DNA of 64,000 bases. Origin: Lophium mytilinum (Eukaryota; Ascomycota; Dothideomycetes; Mytilinidiales; Mytilinidiaceae). The notes below the pieces were generated by a model. The model did no database searches and was not told where the DNA came from. It worked only from the letters and a program-made list of their open reading frames with translations. Below are positions 45,901-56,149 of the stretch, piece by piece. The position numbers and the translations under genes are program-made. The DNA lies in assembly GCA_010093605.1 (NCBI GenBank), contig MU004197.1, positions 186,001-250,000 on the forward strand, in the 5' to 3' direction. The stretch's first letter is position 1, and each line of letters starts with the position of its first letter.

Positions 45901-48398
45901 CTTCATCACCACGACAACCAATAAGAATGAAGAATACAGCACCTCTGAGGGTCTGCTCTCCGTCCCTCGCCTCATCCAAGCCGAATACATCAACAGCTTC
46001 CTTGCTTCGAAGGTCACCAAGGCCGAGCCCGAGGTTCAAGCCTTCGGCGCTGATCCCACGCGAGCGTTGAGGCTCAGCACTGATGCACCTGGTCTACTCA
46101 ATCGCCTCATGTTCATCGACGACCCTGTCTATCCCAAACCCCTCCAGGCCGAAGACGTGGAGGTCGAGATCAAAGCCACCGGTCTCAATTTCCGCGACAT
46201 CATGTCCGCAATGGGCGAAGTCAATGGTGAAGTCCTGGGTGCTGAGGGTGCTGGATTCATAACGCGTGTTGGCTCCAACGTCACGAAGGTCAAGAAGGGG
46301 GATCGTGTCATGATCATGGCGGATCAGACCGGTTGCTTCAACACCTACGCGCGCTGTGACCAGCGCTGCGTGTCCCAGATTCCTGACGACATGAGCTTTG
46401 AGACTGCCGCGAGTATTCCAGTAATTTACTGCACGGTATTGTACTGCTTGAATGATATCGGACGGCTGTTGAAGGGCGAGACAATCCTCATCCATGCTGC
46501 GGCAGGTGGTGTTGGACAGGCAGCTATCATGGTTGCACAAGACCGAGGTACGTCTCTATTCTTTCAGGCCGTCTATCATAATGCTGATTTATTTAATAGG
46601 TGCTGAGATATTCTGTACCGTCTCCACCCACGAGAAGAGGGATATTCTGATCAACACGTACGGGATCCCAGAAGATCACATCTTCTCCAGCCGTGACCTT
46701 TCCTTCGTAAAGGGCATCATGCGCATGACCAACGGCAAGGGTGTCAACGTTGTACTAAACTCACTTGCTGGAGAAGCCCTTCGTAGGACGTGGGATTGCA
46801 TCGCGTACTTTGGGCGCTTCCTTGGTATGTTCCCAGCCCCAGTTAAAAGAGGCATTGGCTGATCCAAAATCCAGAAATCGGAAAGAGGGACATCCTCTCC
46901 AACGGCCGCCTCGAGATGTTCCAATTCTCCAAGAGTGTTATGTTTGCCTCCTGCGATCTCGAGACCGTCATCAAGCTCGATAAGCCCTTGTCTGAGCGGC
47001 TACTTGAAGACACCGTTGCACTTTGGAACAAGAAAGTCATTGGAGTCACTACTCCCTTCACTACCTACAACTTTGGAGAGCTAGAGTCCTCATTCCGTCT
47101 TCTGCAGTCTGGAAAACATATCGGTAAAGTCGTTCTTACCTCCGATCCTTCACATAAGGTTCAAGCTCTTCCCAAGCAGAGAACGGCGCATAAATTCTGT
47201 CGGGAGAGCTCTTACGTTCTCGCCGGTGGTCTGGGTGGTCTAGGACGTAGTATGGCTTTGTGGATGGTGTCACAGGGTGCCCGCAACATCATCTTCCTCT
47301 CACGATCAGGAGCCGCAAGCGACGAGGCGAAGAAGACGGTGAAGGAGTTGGAAGAACTGGGATGCAAAGTCCGCGCCTTCGCTTGCGACATCAACAGCAA
47401 GACGGCCCTCGAATCGACCCTCGCGCAATGCGTCCGTGACATGCCCCCCATCGGCGGCTGCGTCCAGGGTGCTATGCAACTTCGAGTAAGATCCCCATGC
47501 CATGATCCCCTCACATGTACTAATGACCTGCTAGGACTCCTCCCTCGAGCTCATGACCGTCGACCAGTACAACCAAGCCGTCAACCCCAAGGTACACGGC
47601 TCTCGCAACCTCCACGAAGCCCTCCCCCACGACCTCACCTTCTTCATCATGCTCTCGTCTTGCTGCGGCATCATCGGCAACCGCGGCCAAGCCAATTACG
47701 CCGCTGGCAACACATACCAAGACGCGCTGGCGCACCATCGTCGCTCCAAGGGCCTCGCTGCCACTACGCTCGATCTCGGCGCCATGCTCGGCGTCGGATA
47801 CATCGCTGAGAACCAGGACAAGGCAGCGGGCAGCCAACTCGGCAACCTCGCTTTCGCCAGCGACGCGATCCGCGAAGACGAATTCCATGCGCTGCTCGAA
47901 TATCACATGGACGCCCGCAACTCGCTGAGAGAAGATCTCGAGAAGACCCAGGTTGCGATCGGTCTCGGATCGAGCGCGAGCTACAAGTGGAAGGGCATGC
48001 CGGAGCCGGGTTTCATGAAGTACCCTCTCTTCACCCAGCTGCACGTCATGTCCGAGTCGACGAGCAACGAGGGCGAGGAGGACTCGTCCCTCAACACCAA
48101 GGCCAACCTCCGGGCCGCGAAGAGCTTCGAAGAAGCAACGACGACGATCGTCGACGCGGTGGTGCGCAAGCTGTCGAGCGTTATGAGTTTGCCGGTGGAG
48201 GACTTCGACCCTTCCAAGCCGATTCATCACTATGGTGTTGACTCTTTGGTGGCGGTGGAGTTTAGGAATTGGTTCTCGAAGGATTTGGGCGCGGATATTC
48301 CGGTGTTGGATATTATGGGGAATGACTCGATTGCGCAGTTGGCGGTGAAGATCTCGAAGACGAGTAAATTGGTTAAGATTGCGGAAGAGACCGACTAG
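39902..48398 (+). CDS. Highly reducing type I polyketide synthase (KS-AT-DH-CMeT-ER-KR-ACP)
   Basis: Nine exons: 39902-40159, 40211-40355, 40408-40676, 40731-41318, 41378-42212, 42267-46547, 46600-46824, 46875-47485, 47535-48398. They give 2691 residues with consistent phases. Ketosynthase residues about 30-450: Cys203 in VDTACSSS, His338 in EAHGTGT, His377 in NIGH. Acyltransferase about 655-985: Ser744 in GHSSGE. Dehydratase about 1050-1370: His1087 and Asp1287. C-methyltransferase: [10 protein letters not shown] near 1566. Enoyl reductase about 1965-2270: HAAAGGVGQ near 2108. Ketoreductase from about 2310: GGLGGLGR and Tyr2459. Acyl carrier: Ser2641 in GVDSL. All centres look present, so it should build a methylated, largely reduced chain from malonyl-CoA in the cytosol. 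There is no thioesterase or other release domain. The KS-AT linker carries an unusual Asn-Gly repeat. The product cannot be inferred. Confidence 0.97.
41598..41800 (+). repeat. Asn-Gly-coding minisatellite in the PKS linker
   Basis: Irregular ~12-bp units of the type TCCAACGGC encode S-N-G-x repeats at residues about 494-561 of the PKS. The repeat lies in the linker between KS and AT, outside both folded domains, so length variation there should be tolerated. Confidence 0.85.
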
Positions 48399-49358
48399 CG
48401 TTTTGATGTTAGTTTTTGTTGGTTTTGTACGGTATTTGTAGTTTCGCATTGCGTTTCGTCTTCATTGTGGTCTTCTACTTGTTTTTCATATTCCCCAAGA
48501 ACGTACATTAGCACTTCTGCCCGTAATACTGTAGCTATTTCGATAATTTCAATCAAGTTTTCAAAATTCATATTGGTCTTATGGCGTGACCCACTGACCG
48601 TCTTTCATGTCGGTCACGTGATATGCTGGTTGCTGGCATCGAAATGACACTATCAGCTAAGAAACGTACATTCACCCTGTAGCCTCGGAATACAATGGCT
48701 AAGAAAATTCATCGGCCATCGAAGTCCACTAGCACATACACGAAGCATCTAGTAGCGAGCCGTGAAGCAGTCCATTTCTAGCACCTCCAAAGATTCCGGT
48801 GGAGTAAAGGATTGAAACGAGCGTGTCGCAAAGGACGACCGCCAACGAAGGCTTGAAAGAATAATTGAATGCCTTCCGACTGCTTACACAGCCCGATCTT
48901 GTGGTCAAGATCCTGAGAACAGTGCATGGTAGATGGGAACGGGCGTGAAGTTTAATGAAATGCTGGAAGACGGTTGTCATAACTTTTCTTCTTGCTATGT
49001 GATGTTATGAAGCGCGAGAGGAGTAAAGATGTAGTGGAGGTTTGCGCTTGCAAACTTAACTCCTTTCCTAAGGCTCTTTGGCACTTCATTGAAAACTATA
49101 GGCTAGGAATTTTGACGAGCCTAATGGTTTGCGATGCCCCTTCAGACGAGATACAACTCTCGCTTAATGTTGAAATTGGCTAATGGTCAGAAGACCTGCA
49201 AACTGGCTTCCTTGCACGTGGAAATATGGCTGCCTTGGTAAAATTGTGGGTCCGGCGCGTTCAGCGCGTTTATATCTGCCTTTCGTACGTCTTCCTTCTT
49301 TGGCGCCTCCTGCGCCACGCTTTCGCATCTGCAAAGTCTTCAAGGCCGGAACGTAAAA
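48399..49358. other. Intergenic stretch between PKS and 2EXR gene D
   Basis: About 0.96 kb. No supportable gene. Presumably holds the PKS terminator and the promoter of gene D. Confidence 0.45.
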
Positions 49359-49531
49359 ATGAAAATGGAGCTGGAGGGCGAGGAGACGGGCATTGAGGAG
49401 ATCTCCAGGAAGGTTTCAGATATCGGAGTCCTGACTACACAAGCTTCGATAGTATCGGAATCTATAGGCTTTCTTTTGCAGCACTGACTCCAGACCAGGA
49501 ACGCGCGAGTAAGGGAAATACCCAGACTACC

Positions 49532-50296
49532 ATGAAGACCATGCCTATCCAACACCATGCCGCCACTTTTCCATTCTTCGACCTCCCGACAGAACTTCGA
49601 CTATTGGTATACCATTTCGTGCTAGAAGCCAACAATACTGGATGGATGAGGATGTATTACCCGGCCCTCCCTAAGGGCTCGCCGAATCAACCAGGGTCAG
49701 ACCTGCGGCCCCTGGGTATAGTTCAAAAGCTTCTATGGATCAACCAGCATATTCGAACGGAGGTGTCCAATGAGGTGTTCAGACACGTCGAGTGTATCTC
49801 TTTCTCTAATCTCGGTGGATATCGCAAGCAACATGACCTCGACATAGTCCGTGGAGTGCTCGAAGGCATCGGCGAGAGCGGTAGAGAGAACATCCGACAA
49901 GTTACCTTCCTTCCTTGGTGGATTCCGAGCTGGGATGATCAGTCTCAGAGGAACTCTGATCTCAGCGCCGCCATCGAAGTCGTGCGCCTCCTAAAGGCGT
50001 GCACAAATCTTGAAACATTGATGATTCGGATCCCGTTCGAAAAGGTGCTCACACGGTCCAATTTCAACAAGCCATCCGAGTTTGGCAAGCTCTTTGGGAC
50101 AGGTATCGACCTGATTCGCGGCATTGTCCACACTCCACGTGTATCATTCACTGGTTCGTACGGTCATCCGTACAACGACGACTTCGTCAGGCCTGTGCGC
50201 AACTGGTTGACGCTTCAGCGTATCAAAGACAAGATGAAGCACGCTAGGGAAACCAAGGCAGCGGATACTATCCTTCAAGAGACACGATCGGAATAA
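49532..50296 (+). CDS. 2EXR-domain protein D
   Basis: The 254-codon open frame contains the 2EXR domain (FPFFDLPTELRLLVYHFVLE, then LLWINQHIRTEVS), a central VTFLPWWIPSWDD segment and a basic C-terminal helix. An upstream exon 49359-49412 (encoding MKMELEGEETGIEEISRK) can be joined in phase 0 to 49499 through a GTTTCA donor and a CAG acceptor, which would extend the protein by about 30 residues. The beta-rich exon present in genes A, B, E and F is missing here. Function unknown. An R2 repeat follows about 45 bp after the stop. Start uncertain; the 2EXR exon itself is firm. Confidence 0.8.
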   Translation: MKTMPIQHHAATFPFFDLPTELRLLVYHFVLEANNTGWMRMYYPALPKGSPNQPGSDLRPLGIVQKLLWINQHIRTEVSNEVFRHVECISFSNLGGYRKQHDLDIVRGVLEGIGESGRENIRQVTFLPWWIPSWDDQSQRNSDLSAAIEVVRLLKACTNLETLMIRIPFEKVLTRSNFNKPSEFGKLFGTGIDLIRGIVHTPRVSFTGSYGHPYNDDFVRPVRNWLTLQRIKDKMKHARETKAADTILQETRSE

Positions 50297-50339
50297 CCGG
50301 CCGGAGCGGTATCAGGCTGAGCGGGCTGCAGCTCTGTTC

Positions 50340-50372
50340 CGTGTACACCTTTACACCACCGCCTGAGGTGGC
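50340..50372 (+). repeat. R2 repeat downstream of gene D
   Basis: GTGTACACCTTTACACCGCC followed by TGAGGTGGCCTAG. It resembles the reverse complement of 32593-32625 downstream of gene C, and the GCCGTCTGAGGTG motif near 22.4-22.6 kb. Confidence 0.6.
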
Positions 50373-50751
50373 CTAGCTTGGTTTCAGGTCCGCAGAAGTG
50401 ATGGATCTGAACTCCGTGAGCTTACCAAAAACTCTTTCAAGCACCACAAACAGCAGTGAGCAACGGGGTAGCATTGGCGAAAGATTTCCTTTTGTATTTG
50501 GAGCATAGGTCTCTGATGCTTTGCGATTTTCTCTTCCGTAGCCGACACCAGGAACAGTCTATATACGAAATTGAAAACAAAGTGACACACCTCTTCAAAG
50601 TATATGCCATCGAGATTCAGGGGCCTTGCTACATTGCAGGCTCGGTAATGGCATCGCAGTGCCAGGCCTCAACTGAGGTACCCGACTGCACCAGTTGAAG
50701 TTGTTCAGTTCGTCATCAGCCTATTACTTCATGCTGTATCGCTACCTTTGT

Positions 50752-50905
50752 CAGGGAGTAGCGACGAGGGCCACGGCAGGCGCGTACTACCTTGTATATT
50801 CCCTCACCTTCCTCCAGACCTGTTCTCTTCTACAACATCAATCATCATTCATCCAATACATCACATACACGGCCTGCAGCTCCTTGTTCCGTGACACTTT
50901 TGCCA
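50752..50905 (+). promoter_or_regulatory. Shared 5' module (copy in front of 2EXR gene E)
   Basis: Begins CAGGGAGTAGCGACG and continues CACGGCAGGC, CCCTCACCTTCCTCCAG, CTACAACATCAATCATCATC, CATACACGGCCTGCAGCTC. It matches 52590-52775 closely and 19818-19960 more loosely. It ends about 60 bp before the gene E start codon. Confidence 0.75.
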
Positions 50906-50961
50906 CTCGTTCAAAAGTCTTATTCCTTGCTTCTACCATCTTCAAACCCCTCAACTTCACG

Positions 50962-52248
50962 ATGGATGCGAAGCCGAACAATCGCCAGGTGAGTCCACTG
51001 CTCCCGTCTTATCTTGCCACATATGCTAACATAGCTATGAGCACCCTCGAGAGCCTGACGACACAGGAGTTGTTGAGGAGATCATGAGAATAGAGTCACA
51101 GAACGATATAGAAGCTGCAGATTCAACGCGGGTATGGGAAGGTCTTGAAACACTCATGCCTTGTATCAGTAAACTAACCGAGCTCAGGTCGTCAATACCA
51201 AGGCCAAGGATATCAAGATCTCATTCGTAGACTCCTCCAACGACATTGAAATTCTCTATACACCAAACCACGGAGTGGAAGTTTCCTTAGCAAATCACCC
51301 TATCTATGTCGAGCTTCGTGCGAAGTCGGGAGGCGAGATGGAGATCAGCGTCGCTAGTCGCTCTACTGTGAAGCCAGAAGTATACGTGGAGGCATGAACT
51401 ATGAGCTGTTTATGTTGTCGGCATCACTGACATCACAGTAGGCAGTCAAGAATTCCGGCGATGACAAAGAAGTCTTCCGCATACACCCGAGGCATCGCCG
51501 ACCTCGCCGATCTACCGTCTTTCCCTTCCTGGATTTGCCACTAGAACTGCGGCTGCTAGTTTACAAGTTTGTGCTTGATGGCAATGAGACTGGGTGGGGA
51601 AAGAAACCCCATAAACGCAATGTCCATTTCGTAACAGACTTGCAACCTCTTGGGCAAGTTCAGAAACTACTGTGGATTAACCGGCAAGTGCGGGAAGAGG
51701 TATCCAACGAGGCTGGTCTATTCGACGTCAATACATTGCATATTGGTCATGCCAAATCCCGTACCCTCGACTTTTTACGCGGCCTACTTGAGATGATCGG
51801 CGAAACCGGCCGTGAGAACATCCGGGGGCTCGCATGGCTTCCTTGGTGGACTCCGGACTGGGGCGATGAATCTCTGAACACTCCACACCTTGCTCTGGCT
51901 ACCGAAGTTGTACGGCTTCTCAAGTCCTGTCGCAAACTCCAGTGGGTAATGATCTACATTCCACCTGAGATACCCGTCATGCGAAGTAGGCACGGCCTGT
52001 CGGTGTACGAGAGAGTTTATGGAGAAGGTTTCGGCCTGCTTCCTTCCATCAAACACGTTCGAAATGTGTCCTTTACGACCTGTCAGGACTACACCGACTT
52101 CCGAAACCCTGACGTCAGGGAAGTTACGAATTGGGTCAAAATGCGGCGTATAAAAAATGAAATGCGAATAGCGAAAGAGACTCAGTCAACGAAGGTCCAT
52201 CCTCCGAGACAGGAACTCGACGAAGACAGTAGACGGAGTTCAGGGTAG
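50962..52248 (+). CDS. 2EXR-domain protein E (four exons)
   Basis: Exons 50962-50988, 51042-51131, 51188-51379 and 51442-52248, all phase 0, give 371 residues. Exon one encodes MDAKPNNRQ. Exon two encodes HPREPDDTG then VVEEIMR. Exon three is the beta-rich module (KDIKISFVDSS, HGVEVSLANHPIYVELRA, GEMEISVASRSTV). Exon four encodes the 2EXR domain (FPFLDLPLELRLLVYKFVLD, LLWINRQVREEVS), LAWLPWWTPDWGDE and a basic C-terminal helix. The 2EXR exon has no ATG near its start, so the upstream exons are needed to initiate translation, which supports this model. Function unknown. The shared 5' module lies directly upstream. Confidence 0.84.
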
Positions 52249-52589
52249 GATGAATCTGATTTTGTCTACGTTACTGGGCAGGGTTCTCAAGGCTCCACGT
52301 CGCTTACGACCTGTCTCTCGGCAGGCAGGCTTAGCTTAGTATCGGAAGTTTCTTTGCGCTTTCAGAATAAAGATTCTCATGAACACTACCGTGGGCGTTT
52401 AAGGTGTGGTTTTTTTCCTACGTGAAGGGAAATAAGAGCGGGCCCAACAGGGAACGATCTAAGTCGGGTTTTTGCTTTTCCTTGATCTTCTTTCAGCTAA
52501 AGCGGATAACACGGTCTCTTCCATGTTTGTTATGAGCTCCCTGGTTTGAGAAGAGCGATGAGATCCAGGACACTCTATGTTTGGGTTTG

Positions 52590-52677
52590 TTTGGGAGTAG
52601 CGGTAAGGACTACGGTAGGCAGGTGCACGTTACCTCTTGCATGTAGCCTCACCTTCCTCCAGTCCTCTTCTCTCCTA

Positions 52678-52722
<45 letters not shown>

Positions 52723-52775
52723 TCACATCACGTACAAGGCCTACAGCTCTTTGCTTTGTGACACTCTTTCCACAC
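52590..52775 (+). promoter_or_regulatory. Shared 5' module (copy in front of 2EXR gene F)
   Basis: GGGAGTAGCGGTAAGG, TACGGTAGGC, GCCTCACCTTCCTCCAG, CTACATCATCATCAT (expanded to a microsatellite), then CACGTACAAGGCCTACAGCTC and TGTGACACTCTTTCC, parallel to the copy in front of gene E. Confidence 0.75.
52678..52719 (+). repeat. (CAT)14 microsatellite
   Basis: Fourteen perfect CAT units inside the shared 5' module of gene F. The corresponding place in the other two module copies has only two to four CAT/CATCA units, so this is a local expansion. Confidence 0.95.
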
Positions 52776-53042
52776 ATTTCCTCCGGCTTTAGACAATTCG
52801 TACTATGAGCTCGTCTACACAACATCGAGAAGCACTGAAATTCCGCGAAAGCGTAAAAACAAATTAAACCTAACGCCAAGCGGTCATCAAGCTGCTTGAA
52901 AAGTGGAGTGGTGAGCAGCCAGGGTGAAATCCTCTCGCCAAATATTGCTCTCTGACCTATTTGGTCCGGTCGTTCCTCTCGAACGTCCACCTGCTCAACA
53001 CCTTCTTCAAAGTGAGGAAAGATAGCGGCGGAGCTAGAAATC

Positions 53043-54819
53043 ATGAAGGTAAATTTCACTCCTGATCTCGGTTACTTGCTAAAATACTAATCGCTCGACC
53101 AGCTCACCGGTATCGAAGCAATTACCGCTCATCATAAATCATCAATCCTTGCGCCATTACGACCGCACCAGAAGCGTACCCTAGACCACTCCCACAACTG
53201 GGAGTCGCCGCAAGCTCCTCGAGGATTCGGCGATGACAACCCACCTCCAGCGAAAAAGGCAAAACGAGGGTCACCACTCGATCATGATACAGAGGATGTA
53301 GACGAGATTCCAAGATTGGTTTCGGACATTGGTGCAATCACCGCACAGCCCCCCGTGGAGGTACTTGATCTATATGGCATCTCTTCTCAAGGCTTTCAGT
53401 TGCTAACTACCACTCTAGGTCGTCGACGCGCTAGCCACTGCGCAAACGAAACGAATGACGATATTATCTCTTGACCGCGCCTGGGATATCAATCTTGTCT
53501 TCCACCCGGATGGTGAGGTGAAAATCTCATCCTCTGGGCACCCAACAGAGGTTGAGTTTCAAGTGGATCCTCACGGCGAGCTGAATCTTAGCGTGAGAAG
53601 CAACTCCACAGTTACGCCGTATCTTAAGACCGAGGTATGTCCGCCGAACGATAAAAGCTGATGTTCCTGGTGATCTTGGGAGATTTTTAGCTTTCGGTGA
53701 CTGACATTGGAATAGCTATTCGATACTAACGGCGACGAGAGGCTTGTCATTCGCACACGCCCAAATGTATATCGACCCACAGTGTTTACATTTCTCAAGC
53801 TACCTGAAGAATTGAGACACATGATCTACGACATGGTACTCGAGGCGGATGGTACTTCCGGATGGCTGTCTCATTATCGCAGAAACTATCAGAACTGGTT
53901 GGTATCACATCGCCAAACGCGACCAGTACCTCGTTCGGAGGATGGGCCTGGCATAGACTTCCGCGGTCATCGGTGGTGCCTAGGAACGGCTCAAAAGTTA
54001 TTGTGGATCAATCGAAAAATCCGTGCTGAAGTATCGGCCAAGGTTTTCCGCATAGCGATACTGAAACTGCCGAGAGGCTACCCAGATGAGTTCCATGATC
54101 TTGACATGGTACGCAAGGTACTCCGGCAGATCAACGACTTCGGAAGAAAGAGCCTTCGGGAGCTATATCGGATCACGTGGTGGACGAACAGCTGGGATGG
54201 AGACAAGTCAAAGAAGACGCGCGAAATTGAGGTAGTATCTGATGTCGTGCAACTTCTCCAAGCATGTACCAATCTCCAACGACTGGAGATTGGAATTCCC
54301 GAGAGAAAAGGTTTGGCTCCTTCCATGCTGAAGCCTTCCAAGTTCGAAGGCGTTTGCGGGTTCGCTTTGCTTCGTACCATCAAGCATGTTCCGGCGGTTC
54401 AATTCTGGGGCCCCAATGATCCGCTAAAGAAGTGGCTCTACGATGGCATGAGACAATCGGTGCTCTCAGAGTGAGTCACCGATTGTTGAATCACATGACC
54501 ATGCTCCATCTCATGGTATGGCAGGCAGACTACCACCATGGACAAGGAAACGCAGACAGGAACATCTTGGCCATGGATGGAGGACATCATGCTGTGGCGC
54601 CCCAATGATCAGCTAAAGAAGTGGCTCTACGATAGTATGGGACACTCGGTACTCTCAGAAACACTCTTTGAGTGAGTTACTCGTTGTTGAACCACATGGT
54701 CATGCTCCCTCTCATTGTACCACAGGGAGACTACCACCAAGAACAAGGAAACGCAGACAGGAACAACTTGGCCATGGCTAGAGGGCTTCATGTTGTGGGG
54801 TACCGATCTAGACATTTGA
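53043..54819 (+). CDS. 2EXR-domain protein F with duplicated terminal exon
   Basis: Core exons 53043-53048, 53103-53360, 53419-53634 and 53716-54474 give 412 residues if the last intron is retained. Exon two ends DEIPRLVSDIGAITAQ. Exon three is beta-rich (DINLVFHPDGEVKISS, VEFQVDPHGELNLSV). Exon four holds the 2EXR domain (FTFLKLPEELRHMIYDMVLE). The stop TGA at 54472 lies inside a donor (GA|GTGAGT). If that intron is spliced, exon 5 (54525-54671) and exon 6 (54726-54819) continue the frame to 491 residues. Exon 5 repeats the exon four end (PNDxLKKWLYD, SVLSE), is symmetric (phase 2-2), and also has a TGA in its donor. Very short exon one makes the true start uncertain; an ATG at 52805 is an alternative leader. 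Function unknown. Confidence 0.78.
54405..54800 (+). repeat. Tandem duplication of the 3' end of gene F
   Basis: Two units of about 190-200 bp. Each has CCAATGAT-C-CTAAAGAAGTGGCTCTACGAT-type coding sequence, a donor with an embedded TGA, an intron of about 54 bp, and CAAGGAAACGCAGACAGGAAC exon sequence ending near TGG-CCATGG. The second unit starts at about 54594. Confidence 0.88.
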
Positions 54820-55204
54820 TACCTGGTGGCTTTCTCTGGACCGCTCCACGAAGGAGCATTCGAGAGACATGGGTGGAAGACCACGACTTGCATCCTCCAT
54901 AGTCTGGGGATGCTAGCACAGCGGTAGGCGTGTAATAGAGATTCTCGAAAAGGACCCACTAGCTAGATATTGGTGTCTGAAACTTGACTAACATAGGGAG
55001 AGGAGGGACGCTGAGTGAGTCTGGGAGCAGTACTTAGCGTCAAAAAGATACCTCTCAAAAGCTGCAGCGCACGGTCCCCCGAGTTAGGACCGGCGCGAGG
55101 TGAAGGTGGAAATAATTTATCCGGTTGCGTCTTCAGTCTATAATCCTACTCTTTTCATCCTCCATCATCCGATCATCACCCAGTCCTCAACTTTTCATCT
55201 CGCC

Positions 55205-56042
55205 ATGGCAGAAAGGCCAGAAGTCCAAAAGGTACGGAATGTCAAGGATCACAGATGCTTCATATCATGCTCTGCTAACGGTTTCATAGGCTCGCTACCG
55301 CGAACCCCATGAAGGAGACATCGAGGAGATTCCGAGAGTCGTCCACGAGACCGATATCGCTGTCGCGCAACCACAGCCCAGTCTACGAGACCCTACAATT
55401 TCCCTTTTCCAGAACTTGCCCGCCGAGCTGCGATTAAAAATCTATAATCATGTGCTCGACTTGGACGCCGAAGGATGGGCTTCCAGACCCCGTAAGTCTC
55501 GTGCCCAAGACAGATACTCGCGAGTGTGCCAGCCCAAGGTACCAAATGGTCTAGGCTTCACTCAGAAGCTCTTGTGGATCAACAAGCTGATCAGAGCGGA
55601 AGTATCTGCAGAGATATTTCAGTTCGAGGTGTTTGACTTCAGCGGCTCCGTGTCCTGGGATCTCACAATGGTGCGCGACGTTCTTACACAGATTGGAGAA
55701 GCCGGACGGAACAAGATCAAGGAACTTCGATCAATCAACTGGTGGGGCAGGGACTGGAATGCGGACTCTCCTTCGGACAATTCAAGATCTGAGAAGGATG
55801 CGCAATGCGCTGCCGCGGTCGTGAAGCTTATCGGCTCATGTAAGAACCTGGAGCGTTTGAGTGTTCGCTACTCTTGTTGGAGCAACGGATCGTTAAGAAT
55901 CATGAGGCCTTCGGAGGTTGAAAACCTTTTCGGAGTTGTTCTATTCGACTCCATTACACAGCGGGCTGCAGGACTAGCAACGACTACTACCCACTGGTTT
56001 AGGCGAAGCTCTTCTAGTTCTGTTCATTCGACATCAAATTGA
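55205..56042 (+). CDS. 2EXR-domain protein G (two exons)
   Basis: Exons 55205-55231 and 55290-56042, phase 0, 259 residues. Exon one encodes MAERPEVQK. Exon two starts with ARYREPHEGDIEEIPR and runs directly into the 2EXR domain (LFQNLPAELRLKIYNHVLDL, LLWINKLIRAEVS) without the beta-rich module found in A, B, E and F. The central INWWGRDWNAD segment is conserved. The last ~35 residues are serine/threonine-rich and do not match the C-termini of the paralogues, which suggests an old frame change near 55.95 kb. Function unknown. Two R1 repeats follow immediately after the stop. Confidence 0.82.
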
Positions 56043-56110
56043 GGGGTGGCCCGGCTAGGTAGTAGCCAATGAGGCAAAGAGTAATCTGATTGGCATGGCC
56101 TGGAGCCTGG
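56041..56110 (+). repeat. Dispersed repeat R1, copy d (partial)
   Basis: AGGGGTGGCCCGGCTAGGTAG followed by GCCAATGAGGCAAAGAGTAA and GAGCCTGG. It matches copy e almost throughout but lacks its 5' third. Confidence 0.7.
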
Positions 56111-56149
56111 GTTTACAAGACTAGACGAACAGTATGGGTTCACGGATTC

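Noticed and set aside
47520-48449. Long open frame (309 codons) antisense to the PKS KR-ACP region
   Set aside because: It is a shadow of the GC-rich coding strand; its low-complexity Arg/Val/His content and the intact KR and ACP motifs on the other strand show it is not a gene.
52649-53059. Open frame ending in a long Asp run
   Set aside because: The Asp run is simply the reverse reading of the (CAT)14 microsatellite; no domain is present and it overlaps the promoter module and the start of gene F.
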